The notes under the pieces are model-generated. The model made no database searches. It was not told where the DNA came from and saw only the letters and a list, made by a program, of their open reading frames with translations. Positions 6,977-14,099 of a DNA stretch of 14,142 bases are shown one piece after another. The position numbers and the translations under genes are program-made. Every line of letters starts with the position of its first letter. Positions within the stretch are counted from its first letter, which is position 1. The DNA lies in the NCBI GenBank assembly GCA_036654795.1, contig JAVVRI010000081.1:1-14142 (forward strand), written 5' to 3'. This DNA is from JAVVRI01 sp036654795. GTDB taxonomy: Bacteria > Bacteroidota > Bacteroidia > Bacteroidales > Tannerellaceae.

Positions 6977-7003
6977 AAGTTACAACAGAAAGATGTAACT
7001 TCG
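6977..7003 (+). promoter_or_regulatory. Palindrome overlapping the presumed promoter of the DUF3127 gene
   Basis: AAGTTACA (6977-6984) and TGTAACTT (6994-7001) form a perfect 8-bp inverted repeat with a 9-nt spacer. The right arm overlaps TAACTTCG (6996-7003), a one-mismatch -7 box placed 24 bp before the ATG at 7028. No clear -33 box is seen. The arrangement suits a dimeric regulator; which one is inference. Confidence 0.5.
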
Positions 7004-7027
7004 CACGCAAATTATAAACTATAAGAT

Positions 7028-7420
7028 ATGGAAATTACGGGGAAAATTATTGTTGTACTGCCCGTTCAAGGAGGTACAAGCAAGACTGGAAATGAATGGA
7101 AGAAACAAGAATACGTATTGGAAACACACGACCAATACCCCAAAAAGATCTGTTTCGGTATCTTTGGTGCAGATCGTATTGATCAGGCCGCCATTCAGGA
7201 AGGAGAAGAACTAATCGTTTCTATCGACATAGATAGTCGGGAATATCAGGGACGTTGGTTTACAAACATCAACGCTTGGAAGGTAGACCGCGCAATGACC
7301 CAGCAAGCAGCGCCCGCAGCAAACGCTACACCAGGCAACTATACACCGGCAGCAGCGCCTATGGCCACAGCAGCACCAGACTTTGCTCCTGCCAATCCAA
7401 TTGACGACCTTCCATTCTAA
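7028..7420 (+). CDS. DUF3127 family, OB-fold single-strand-DNA-binding-like protein
   Basis: This 130-residue protein matches the Bacteroidetes DUF3127 family: MEITGKIIVVLPVQGGTSKTGNEWKKQEYVLET-type N terminus, YPKKICFGIFGADRID, and SREYQGRWFTNINAWKV (about 72-88). This is an OB-fold-like core of about 90 residues related in layout to SSB. Residues 95-125 are a low-complexity Ala/Pro/Thr linker, and the protein ends in DDLPF, close to the DDxPF acidic tip with which SSB recruits DNA-repair partners. It is distinct from the canonical SSB, which would have different core motifs. Function as an accessory ssDNA-binding protein is inferred. It is preceded by its own palindrome-containing promoter region and followed by a strong hairpin. 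Confidence 0.88.
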   Translation: MEITGKIIVVLPVQGGTSKTGNEWKKQEYVLETHDQYPKKICFGIFGADRIDQAAIQEGEELIVSIDIDSREYQGRWFTNINAWKVDRAMTQQAAPAANATPGNYTPAAAPMATAAPDFAPANPIDDLPF

Positions 7421-7435
7421 CGACTCAATTAAGTA

Positions 7436-7480
7436 AACGAATAAGGGGCTGAATGCTATACATTCAGCCCCTTATTCGTT
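7436..7480. terminator. 20-bp perfect hairpin between the convergent DUF3127 and rel genes
   Basis: Positions 7436-7455 pair perfectly with 7461-7480 around the 5-nt loop CTATA. The stem is GC-rich in the middle (AAGGGGCTGAATG) and AT-rich at the base. The hairpin starts 15 bp after the DUF3127 stop and ends 1 bp from the rel stop. Neither side has a long T tract, so it may act as a bidirectional terminator and as a 3'-end RNA stabiliser. Confidence 0.82.
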
Positions 7481-7481
7481 C

Positions 7482-9761
7482 TTATCCGGCCACACGGCCA
7501 ACCGACTTCACATTTTCTATCTTCGAGAGAGCGACGCACATCTTTTGAATATCTTCTACATCGTGTACCCACATCTTTATCTTCCCTTCAAACACCCCGT
7601 CCTTTGCTTCGATCAGCAGGCGCTGGATGTTTACGTTATATCCTTCGGATATTGTCCGGGTAATCGAAGTTAGCACACCGATTGAATCGAGGCCTTTCAC
7701 CTCAAGCGTAGCTTCGAAAGCTGAGTTCTTATGGCTGCTCCATTCGGTAGAGAGGATACGCTCACCAAAGCTACTCTTCAGACGCATAGCTATCGAACAG
7801 GAACGTTTGTGTACCACCACCGTACCATCGTCGTTGATAAATCCGAAGGCATCGTCTCCGGGAATAGGTTTACAGCAATCAGCAATCACATAATTACGTT
7901 CGAAGGACTCTTCGCGCAGGATGTAAGGCTTTGTCTTGTCAAACTTGGGTTTTGGCTTGGGCTTGATGGTTTCGATCTCCTCATCCGTTATCTTCGACTC
8001 CTTATTCGTGACGCCAACACCCAAAGCCTGCTTTACGTACTTAAAGAGGGCGTTATCCGTCTTTTCACGGAGGATCTTCTTCAGATTATCAGGTAATGTC
8101 ACATCTCCTTTTTCGATGGCATAATAAAACTCATCGCGCGTAGCAAAGCCTAAATAAAGCGACAATTTGTCCAGATGAGCCGTAGACAGCTCCTCATCAG
8201 CATGCTTCATGGCGGCAAATACTTTCGTCTCGCCGGCTTTGACGGCATCCTTGCGCACCCGTTTCAACACAGCGTCCACCTTGGCACGTGCTTTGGCTGT
8301 CGTTACGAAGTTGAGCCACTCCGCTTGCGGCTCTTGCGAGCGAGAGGTCAGTATCTCCACTTGATCTCCACTGGTAAGTGGATGACTCAGAGGAACCAGT
8401 CGATGGTTCACCTTAGCACCAATGCATTTATTGCCTATGTTCGTATGCAGGGCATAGGCAAAGTCGAGTGCCGTGGCACCCTGCGGCAGGGTCTTTATGT
8501 CTCCTTTCGGTGTAAAGACGAATATCTCAGAGGTAAAGAGGTTCAGTTTGATGGTATCCAGAAAGTCCAGCGCATTCGGGTCAGGACTTTCCAATATCTC
8601 GGTAATTGTATGGAGCCATTTATCCAGCTCAGTATCCTCTTCAATATTATGTTCTTTGTATTTCCAATGAGCGGCAAAGCCTTTTTCGGCTATCTCGTTC
8701 ATCCGTTTACTACGTATTTGGATTTCTATCCACTGACCGTCAGGACCCATCACAGTCAAATGAAGTGCTTGGTAACCGTTTGCTTTGGGGCGACTCACCC
8801 AGTCGCGGATACGATCCGGACGAATGCGATAGATGTCTGTAATCGCAGAGTAAATATCCCAACACTGATTCTTCTCATCCACCCCCACCTTCGGGTCAAA
8901 AATGATGCGGACGGCAAATATATCGTAGATGTCGTCAAAGGTAATCCCCTTCGCCTCCATCTTGTTCCAGATAGAATAAACCGACTTAACACGGGCACGC
9001 ATCTCGTACTTGAGTCCCATTGTCTGCAACTTCGGATTGATCGGGGCTGCAAAATGGTCGAACATCACGTTTCGTTCCGCTTCGCTGGCTTTCAGTTTAT
9101 TATTGATAAAGGTGTATTCCTGCGGATGCTCGTATCGGAAACTCAAGTCTTCCAGTTCCGTCTTGATGCTGAAAAGTCCCAAACGGTGTGCTAGTGGGGC
9201 ATAGAGGTACAAGGTTTCGCCAGCAATCTTGTACTGCTTGGCGGGAAGCATGGAGCCCAATGTACGCATATTGTGCAGGCGGTCTGCTATCTTGATCAGG
9301 ATAACCCGTATGTCGTCACTCATCGTCAGGAGGAGCTTGCGAAAGTTCTCAGCCTGTGCCGAGGCCTGCTCCCCAAAGATACCACCGGATATCTTCGTCA
9401 GTCCATCCACAATCTGAGCAATCTTGTCGCCAAACATGTCTCGTATATCGTCTACGGTATAATCCGTGTCCTCCACCACATCGTGTAGCAGAGCGGAGCA
9501 AATGGAAGTAGAGCCCAACCCTATCTCGCGACAAACAATACGCGCCACAGCCAGCGGGTGCATAATATATGGCTCACCCGAACGGCGCTTCACGCCCGCA
9601 TGCGCCTGATTGGCAAAGACAAACGCCTTCGTAATACGTTCCACCTTACGGCGATGGTTCGAATTTAGATAATCGGTCAGGAGGTCATTAAAGCCGTCCT
9701 GAATCATCTTTTCGTCAGCGGACAACTCCGCTGTGGATGTGTTTAGTATATCGTCACTCAT
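7482..9761 (-). CDS. RelA/SpoT-family bifunctional (p)ppGpp synthetase/hydrolase
   Basis: With the ATG at 9761 the protein has 759 residues and the full long-RSH layout. The HD hydrolase domain (about 45-200) has His68, HD at 93-94 in LLHDVVEDT, and the ADRLHNMRTL motif. The synthetase domain (about 250-370) has RVKSVYSIWNKM, YDIFAVRIIF, GYQALHLTV and EIQIRSKRMNEIAE. A TGS domain follows (about 413-475, FVFTPKGDIKTLPQGATALDFAYALH), then a conserved-cysteine region (YVIADCCKPIPGDDAFGF) and a C-terminal ACT domain. Intact HD residues argue for both making and degrading the alarmone. An ATG at 9797 would add 12 residues but lies on the -7 promoter box, whereas the ATG at 9761 follows a GGAGGG stretch. 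It is the last gene of the parA-parB-DUF5683-mltD block. Confidence 0.95.
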   Translation of the reverse strand: MSDDILNTSTAELSADEKMIQDGFNDLLTDYLNSNHRRKVERITKAFVFANQAHAGVKRRSGEPYIMHPLAVARIVCREIGLGSTSICSALLHDVVEDTDYTVDDIRDMFGDKIAQIVDGLTKISGGIFGEQASAQAENFRKLLLTMSDDIRVILIKIADRLHNMRTLGSMLPAKQYKIAGETLYLYAPLAHRLGLFSIKTELEDLSFRYEHPQEYTFINNKLKASEAERNVMFDHFAAPINPKLQTMGLKYEMRARVKSVYSIWNKMEAKGITFDDIYDIFAVRIIFDPKVGVDEKNQCWDIYSAITDIYRIRPDRIRDWVSRPKANGYQALHLTVMGPDGQWIEIQIRSKRMNEIAEKGFAAHWKYKEHNIEEDTELDKWLHTITEILESPDPNALDFLDTIKLNLFTSEIFVFTPKGDIKTLPQGATALDFAYALHTNIGNKCIGAKVNHRLVPLSHPLTSGDQVEILTSRSQEPQAEWLNFVTTAKARAKVDAVLKRVRKDAVKAGETKVFAAMKHADEELSTAHLDKLSLYLGFATRDEFYYAIEKGDVTLPDNLKKILREKTDNALFKYVKQALGVGVTNKESKITDEEIETIKPKPKPKFDKTKPYILREESFERNYVIADCCKPIPGDDAFGFINDDGTVVVHKRSCSIAMRLKSSFGERILSTEWSSHKNSAFEATLEVKGLDSIGVLTSITRTISEGYNVNIQRLLIEAKDGVFEGKIKMWVHDVEDIQKMCVALSKIENVKSVGRVAG

Positions 9762-9794
9762 GATGCTGCCCTCCCTGTTTTTTATCTTTAGCCA

Positions 9795-9824
9795 CAAATA
9801 TACAAATATTCAGAAGAAAGCAAG
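9795..9824 (-). promoter_or_regulatory. Promoter of the rel gene
   Basis: The minus strand carries TATATTTG (9795-9802), an exact -7 match, with a TTG-containing -33 region about 18 bp upstream. It lies in the 87-bp gap after mltD, so rel can be expressed apart from the upstream operon. It would initiate near 9788, downstream of the alternative ATG at 9797. Confidence 0.6.
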
Positions 9825-9848
9825 AAGGAAGCGACAAAAATAGCGCAC

Positions 9849-11387
9849 TTAAACGACAGGAATCTTTAGTACCTGCCCCGGACGGATCTTTGCGTCCGGC
9901 AAATTATTAGCTTTTTGGAGTACAGAAGTCGTAACTCCGGGATATTTGCGAGAGATGGTATAGAGCGAATCGCCCGCCTTCACACGATACGACAACGCCT
10001 TTCCGTCCGTCTGGACTTCTGTTTTCAGTTTTTTTGCAATTTTAGTGGTTTGGCTTGCTTTTGCGGGCTGCTTCGATTCCGTTACGTCGGCAAAACGAAC
10101 GCCGCCATTGTCCACATACAGCTTCAACCGCTTACCGCGCGCCACCTTATTCGAACTAATACGATTCCATTTGCGGATGTCGCGTGCCGTTACGCCATAG
10201 CGATTGGCAATGGTGTAGAGGTTCTCGCCCGAAGCAACAACATGGGTTATCTTTTCACGGGTGACCGTTTGCGCTTTCCGTGTAGGAGCGGAAGCTGAAG
10301 TTGCAGAATAAGTCAAAGCGTCCATCGCGATGCAATTGCTTAGCAACTCCTCCGCACGGTGAGTATAGACAGTATCCTCCTTGTCAATAAAGGCATAGGT
10401 TTGGGCGGCCGGCAGCTTCAGTACGGAGGGCTCTGTGTTGCCGGGTATGATGTCACGCCGATATTGAGGATTTAGCGCGCGAAGTTCCACTATGTCCAAA
10501 TGGAGCACGTCTGCCACCTGTTGCAGGTGGAGTGCTGTCGTAACCATCACCGTGTCCGTGGCCAGCGGGAGGCTGGTCTTCATCGGGCAGATGTTATGGT
10601 CGCAGTTATAGTTCATTATGTAGTTTGCAGCAATAAAGAGGGGCACGTACGAACGGGTCTCTTTCGGCAGATAGGGAAATATATCCCAGAAGTCCTTCTT
10701 CCCTCCGGAGCGGCGGATGGCTTTGTTCACATTTCCCGGACCACAGTTATAAGAGGCCAGCACCAGATTCCAGTCTCCATAGATGGCATACATGTCTTTA
10801 AAATATTTACAGGCCGCCTCGGTTGCCTTTGCCGGGTCGCGACGTTCATCCACTAGGCTATTTATCTCCAGCCCGCAGCTTTTGCCCGTCGGCAGCATAA
10901 ACTGCCATAGGCCGGACGCTCCCACCCGCGAAAGGGCGGCAGGGTTGAGCGCACTCTCCACCACAGCCAGATATTTCAGTTCGATAGGTAAGCCGTGCTT
11001 ATCCAGCACCTGTTCGATGATTGGAAAGTAGAAGTCAGCCATCCCCAGTATATAACGCACCAAATCACGCTTGCGGGCGGCGTAGAGGTCGATGCAATCC
11101 CGTACCACCTTGTTGTAAGGCATCGGAATGACACGGGGAAGCCGCGCCAGTCGATCCACATAGACTGAGTCGGGGAAGTAGACATTCTCAGGGTCGTCGT
11201 GACAATAGTCATCCACCTTCGAAAAGTATTGCACGTGCCACGTGTGCAGCAAACTGTCTACATCCGCATCCAGACTTTCAGGCATCAGGCCTACCTCGTC
11301 TACGAGGGATACCTCCCCCTCTTCCGATTGAGCAGAAACAACAGAGCATAAACACAAGCAAAGCAAGACAATCCAAGACTTATTCAT
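9849..11387 (-). CDS. mltD: LysM-containing lytic transglycosylase (MltD-like)
   Basis: The 512-residue protein begins with a signal peptide (MNKSWIVLLCLCLCSVVSAQ, cleavage near 20). A family 1 lytic transglycosylase (SLT) domain spans about 115-260, with catalytic Glu144 in AVVESALNPAALSRVGASGLW-type context, WQFM (161-164) and the ASYNCGPGN motif (211-219). Residues 280-326 resemble a degenerate LysM-like module (LHLQQVADVLHLD, ALNPQYR). Two clear LysM domains follow at about 381-425 and 466-510, which would bind peptidoglycan glycan. It should cleave MurNAc-GlcNAc bonds with formation of 1,6-anhydro ends, in the periplasm. No lipobox is evident at the signal cleavage site despite clustered cysteines in the hydrophobic core, so membrane anchoring as in E. 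coli MltD is uncertain. It lies 31 bp after the DUF5683 gene. Confidence 0.93.
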   Translation of the reverse strand: MNKSWIVLLCLCLCSVVSAQSEEGEVSLVDEVGLMPESLDADVDSLLHTWHVQYFSKVDDYCHDDPENVYFPDSVYVDRLARLPRVIPMPYNKVVRDCIDLYAARKRDLVRYILGMADFYFPIIEQVLDKHGLPIELKYLAVVESALNPAALSRVGASGLWQFMLPTGKSCGLEINSLVDERRDPAKATEAACKYFKDMYAIYGDWNLVLASYNCGPGNVNKAIRRSGGKKDFWDIFPYLPKETRSYVPLFIAANYIMNYNCDHNICPMKTSLPLATDTVMVTTALHLQQVADVLHLDIVELRALNPQYRRDIIPGNTEPSVLKLPAAQTYAFIDKEDTVYTHRAEELLSNCIAMDALTYSATSASAPTRKAQTVTREKITHVVASGENLYTIANRYGVTARDIRKWNRISSNKVARGKRLKLYVDNGGVRFADVTESKQPAKASQTTKIAKKLKTEVQTDGKALSYRVKAGDSLYTISRKYPGVTTSVLQKANNLPDAKIRPGQVLKIPVV

Positions 11388-11418
11388 AACACAACGCCCC
11401 TCTCTGTGAGGACAAACA

Positions 11419-12135
11419 TTAAAATTTAAGACTACAATTTACTCCATACGTTCGGGAGCTAAAGCTGGTAGGCTGCGTCATAGCAGGCTCTACGTGCATC
11501 GAGAGATCGGGCGAGATGTCGAAGTCGAACAACTGCGCATCAACATAAGCATCCACCATACACAATACATACAGGCCGGCAGTAATAATAATGCTCAAAT
11601 CCCTGTATCGCCGGAAGTAATCTTTTTGCCGCTTCAGGCGCTCCTTAAACTGGCTGTCCTTCGCGTAACTCTCCGGTGAGGCGCCGGCAGGGATAAAGTT
11701 CTGCCAACTGGGATGTTTCATCGGGTCGTCACTCATAATATCTTTATAGGCCAGCGAGTAATCTTTATAATTACGGTTGTTCCAGGTCACGGCGTATATA
11801 CAGCCCATAAACCCGCCGTACACCAGCGGCAACTTCCAATACTTTCGATTGTATATCTGTCCCAGTCCGGGAAAAATAGCGGAGAAAAGAACTGCCTTCG
11901 TCGGGTTCGGCTTGAAGACTGGACGTATCACGGGCATCTTGATCGAATCGGCCGCCTGAAGCACAGCCTTAACGGAGGAATCAGGCTTAGCCGACAAAAC
12001 AGGCGACAAAGAAACTGAATCGACAGCCGACACAGTCAGCGTGTCGCCCACCTCAGTTGCGATGAGCTCCTTTTGCGCCTGCACCGTCAACACGCAACTG
12101 ATCAGCCACACCGTCATCAACAGTATTCTTTTCAT
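11419..12135 (-). CDS. DUF5683 family envelope protein of unknown function
   Basis: From the ATG at 12135 the protein has 238 residues: a signal peptide (MKRILLMTVWLISCVLTVQAQ), a Ser/Asp/Thr-rich linker, and then the DUF5683 core beginning NPTKAVLFSAIFPGLGQIYNRKYWKLP, with hydrophobic stretches (LVYGGFMGCIYAVTW; LSIIITAGLYVLCMVDAYVDAQL) that could be membrane segments. The GLGQIYNRKYWK motif resembles the short membrane motif of TM2-type proteins. An upstream ATG at 12168 overlaps the parB stop by one base (TAATG) and would add 11 residues, consistent with translational coupling; I prefer 12135 because it gives a normal signal peptide. It is embedded between parB and mltD, which suggests an envelope role, but no function is known to me. 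Confidence 0.85.
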   Translation of the reverse strand: MKRILLMTVWLISCVLTVQAQKELIATEVGDTLTVSAVDSVSLSPVLSAKPDSSVKAVLQAADSIKMPVIRPVFKPNPTKAVLFSAIFPGLGQIYNRKYWKLPLVYGGFMGCIYAVTWNNRNYKDYSLAYKDIMSDDPMKHPSWQNFIPAGASPESYAKDSQFKERLKRQKDYFRRYRDLSIIITAGLYVLCMVDAYVDAQLFDFDISPDLSMHVEPAMTQPTSFSSRTYGVNCSLKF

Positions 12136-12167
12136 TTTCGAACCGCTTTCCGCGAATTTCATACGCA

Positions 12168-13052
12168 TTACTTCAATTGATCCAACAATCCGATTAGCTT
12201 TTCCAACTCCTCTTCGGAAGCAAACGGAATGGTAATCTTCCCTTTTCCTTTATCATTGCAAGCCAACTGCACCTTCGTGTTGAAGAAGCGTGACAGATGG
12301 TCTTTCAGCAGGTTAAATTCGTCTGGCATCATCTGCTTACGGGGTGCAGACGGCTTCTTGGCCTCCGGCATCACCCCTTCGGCCACGCTGCGCACCATCT
12401 CCTCCACGTTACGCACAGAAAGACCTTCTGCCAATATCTGCTCGTACAGTGCCAGTTGCACCTCCGGATCTTCCACCGGTATCAGGGCGCGGGCATGCCC
12501 CATGTCTATCTTGCGATCCTTCAGCCCCACCTGTATCTCGGCAGGCAACTTTAGCAGGCGCAAGTAGTTGGCTATCGTTGTCCGCTTCTTGCCCACACGG
12601 TCGCTCAGGCGCTCCTGCGTCAGGTTATAATTATCCAGCAATTTCTGATAAGCCAATGCGATTTCTATGGCGTTCAAGTCTTCGCGCTGAATGTTCTCGA
12701 TCAGTGCCATCTCCACCACGTTCTCATCTGCCGCCGTCTTGATATAGGCAGGGATACGATCCAGTCCCGCCATCAGCGAGGCACGATAACGGCGTTCGCC
12801 GGAAATGATCATATATTTGTCTGGAGACATCTCCTTAAGCGTAATCGGCTGGATCACGCCCAGCGAACGAATGGAGGTAGCCAGCTCGTTCAGCGTCTCT
12901 TCTTCAAAGATCGAACGCGGTTGATCCGGGTTCGGCTCTATTTTGCTCAGTTCTATTTCGCTAATAGACGATGAACCGCCCGTCTTCAGATCGTCCATCG
13001 TTATCAGCGCATCCAGTCCACGACCCAAAGCCGCTCTTTTCAATATTGCCAT
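12168..13052 (-). CDS. parB: Chromosome partitioning protein ParB
   Basis: This 294-residue protein shows the ParB/Spo0J layout. The N-terminal GRGLDALI (10-17) is the ParA-contacting region. The CTP-binding fold contains PNPDQPR (40-46), SLGVIQPI and GERRYRAS (85-92). ENIQRED (119-125) follows, then a helix-turn-helix near 143-168 (LTQERLSDRVGKKRTTIANYLRLLKLP) for parS recognition, and a C-terminal dimerisation domain. It would clamp onto DNA around parS and help segregate the origin region. It begins 2 bp after the parA stop and overlaps the possible upstream start of the next gene. No clear parS site of the TGTTnCACGTGnAACA type was seen in the window. Confidence 0.96.
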   Translation of the reverse strand: MAILKRAALGRGLDALITMDDLKTGGSSSISEIELSKIEPNPDQPRSIFEEETLNELATSIRSLGVIQPITLKEMSPDKYMIISGERRYRASLMAGLDRIPAYIKTAADENVVEMALIENIQREDLNAIEIALAYQKLLDNYNLTQERLSDRVGKKRTTIANYLRLLKLPAEIQVGLKDRKIDMGHARALIPVEDPEVQLALYEQILAEGLSVRNVEEMVRSVAEGVMPEAKKPSAPRKQMMPDEFNLLKDHLSRFFNTKVQLACNDKGKGKITIPFASEEELEKLIGLLDQLK

Positions 13053-13054
13053 AA

Positions 13055-13819
13055 TTATTTATTCTTCTCTATTAGTTCCTTAGCCAGCTGCATATGGTTG
13101 ATGGAGCCTTTCGACTCAGCGTCATACAGCAATACCGGCTTTCCGTAACTCGACGCCTCGCTAAGTTTGATGTTGCGGTAGATAACCGTAGTAAACACCA
13201 AATCACGAAACGGACGCTTCACCTCCTCATAAATCTGGTTGGCCAGACGTAGGCGAGAGTCGTACATCGTCATTAGGAAACCCTCAATTTCGAGGGTCGG
13301 ATTTAGTTTCGATTTGATAATCTTAATCGTATTCAGCAATTTACTGATACCCTCCAATGCAAAATACTCACATTGCACGGGTATAATCACCGAGTCTGCT
13401 GCCGTCAGCGCATTGACTGTTATCAGTCCGAGTGAAGGCGAGCAATCTATCAGTATAAAGTCGTAGACCTCCTTGAGCGATACGAGCAGTTGTTTTAAAA
13501 TCTGTTCACGGCTCTCCATGTTCAGCATTTCAATCTCCGCCCCCACAAGGTCGATGTGCGAAGGGATAATGTCCAGCCCGTCTACCTCCGTCGCCACAAT
13601 GGCCCCTTTGGCCTCGTCGCCATTCACCAGACATTCATAAATAGAAAGTTCCACCGTCCGGATGTCCACACCCAGACCAGAAGAAGCATTTGCCTGCGGA
13701 TCAGCATCCACCACCAAAACTTTTTTCTCGAGAGCAGCTAACGATGCAGCCAGATTAATCGTAGTTGTCGTTTTACCAACTCCCCCTTTTTGATTTGCTA
13801 AAGCGATAATCTTTCCCAT
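13055..13819 (-). CDS. parA: Chromosome partitioning ATPase ParA (Soj)
   Basis: This 254-residue protein is a chromosomal-type ParA, short and without the N-terminal HTH of plasmid type Ia. The deviant Walker A KGGVGKTTTT (11-20) has the signature Lys11 and Lys16. Walker A' is VDADPQANASSGLG (37-50), and Walker B is FILIDCSPSLG (121-131). It would bind nucleoid DNA in an ATP-dependent manner and move ParB-parS complexes. It is the first gene of the minus-strand block, with parB 2 bp behind. A consensus-like promoter lies 20-50 bp upstream and a second candidate further up. Identification is secure. Confidence 0.97.
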   Translation of the reverse strand: MGKIIALANQKGGVGKTTTTINLAASLAALEKKVLVVDADPQANASSGLGVDIRTVELSIYECLVNGDEAKGAIVATEVDGLDIIPSHIDLVGAEIEMLNMESREQILKQLLVSLKEVYDFILIDCSPSLGLITVNALTAADSVIIPVQCEYFALEGISKLLNTIKIIKSKLNPTLEIEGFLMTMYDSRLRLANQIYEEVKRPFRDLVFTTVIYRNIKLSEASSYGKPVLLYDAESKGSINHMQLAKELIEKNK

Positions 13820-13839
13820 TCTTTATTCTATTAATGCAG

Positions 13840-13870
13840 CAAAACTACGCATAATAACCATAGCCGGAAA
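13840..13870 (-). promoter_or_regulatory. Proximal parA promoter
   Basis: The minus strand has TTTC (13867-13870), a 19-bp spacer and TAGTTTTG (13840-13847), a near-perfect Bacteroidetes promoter (one mismatch in -33). The predicted leader is only about 14 nt before the parA ATG. Confidence 0.65.
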
Positions 13871-13896
13871 CGAAATAATCAAAACAATGGCCTGTT

Positions 13897-13929
13897 TGTT
13901 GATAAGTCGCCCCAACTGTTGATAAGTCG
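13897..13929. repeat. Two 13-bp direct repeats containing DnaA-box-like 9-mers
   Basis: TGTTGATAAGTCG occurs exactly at 13897-13909 and 13917-13929, start to start 20 bp, about two helical turns. On the minus strand each contains TTATCAACA, one base from the consensus DnaA box TTATCCACA. They lie between the two candidate parA promoters. They could be DnaA sites or sites for another regulator; only the repeats themselves are certain. Confidence 0.75.
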
Positions 13930-13937
13930 GAATGCTG

Positions 13938-13960
13938 CAAATATACAGGATTATTTCCTG
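13938..13960 (-). promoter_or_regulatory. Distal parA promoter candidate with adjoining palindrome
   Basis: TATATTTG (13938-13945, minus strand) fits the -7 consensus. Immediately upstream of it lies the inverted repeat CAGGA-TTATT-TCCTG (13946-13960). No TTTG is found at exactly 19-20 bp; TTG-like bases occur near 21-22 bp. This would give a leader of over 100 nt that includes the direct repeats. Confidence 0.35.
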
Positions 13961-14076
13961 ACAATCACAAGCTAAGGATTTAAAAAAGGCTCACAACGTC
14001 CTATTAATCCATAAAACGAAGCCCCGACAGTTAGGAATACCTATAAAAATTCTCGCCGACATGCCTTATTAACAAA

Positions 14077-14099
14077 GAGTGACCTTAAAATAGAAATAT
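14077..14099. repeat. Right arm of the 23-bp perfect inverted repeat
   Basis: This is an exact reverse complement of positions 1-23. The flanking bases on both sides can be compared only inward, where they diverge at once. It lies in the non-coding region upstream of parA, about 258 bp from its start codon. Confidence 0.85.

Noticed and set aside
8175..9194. 339-codon open reading frame on the plus strand inside rel
   Set aside because: It lies wholly antisense to the well-supported RSH gene, its translation shows no recognisable domain, and no promoter or start context supports it.
11230..11252. Two CACGTG cores in mltD (GCACGTGCCACGTGTGC), considered as a parS site
   Set aside because: The flanks do not match the TGTTnCACGTGnAACA consensus (about half of the outer positions fit at best) and the sequence is coding. 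Another isolated CACGTG at 8285 in rel is also without matching flanks.
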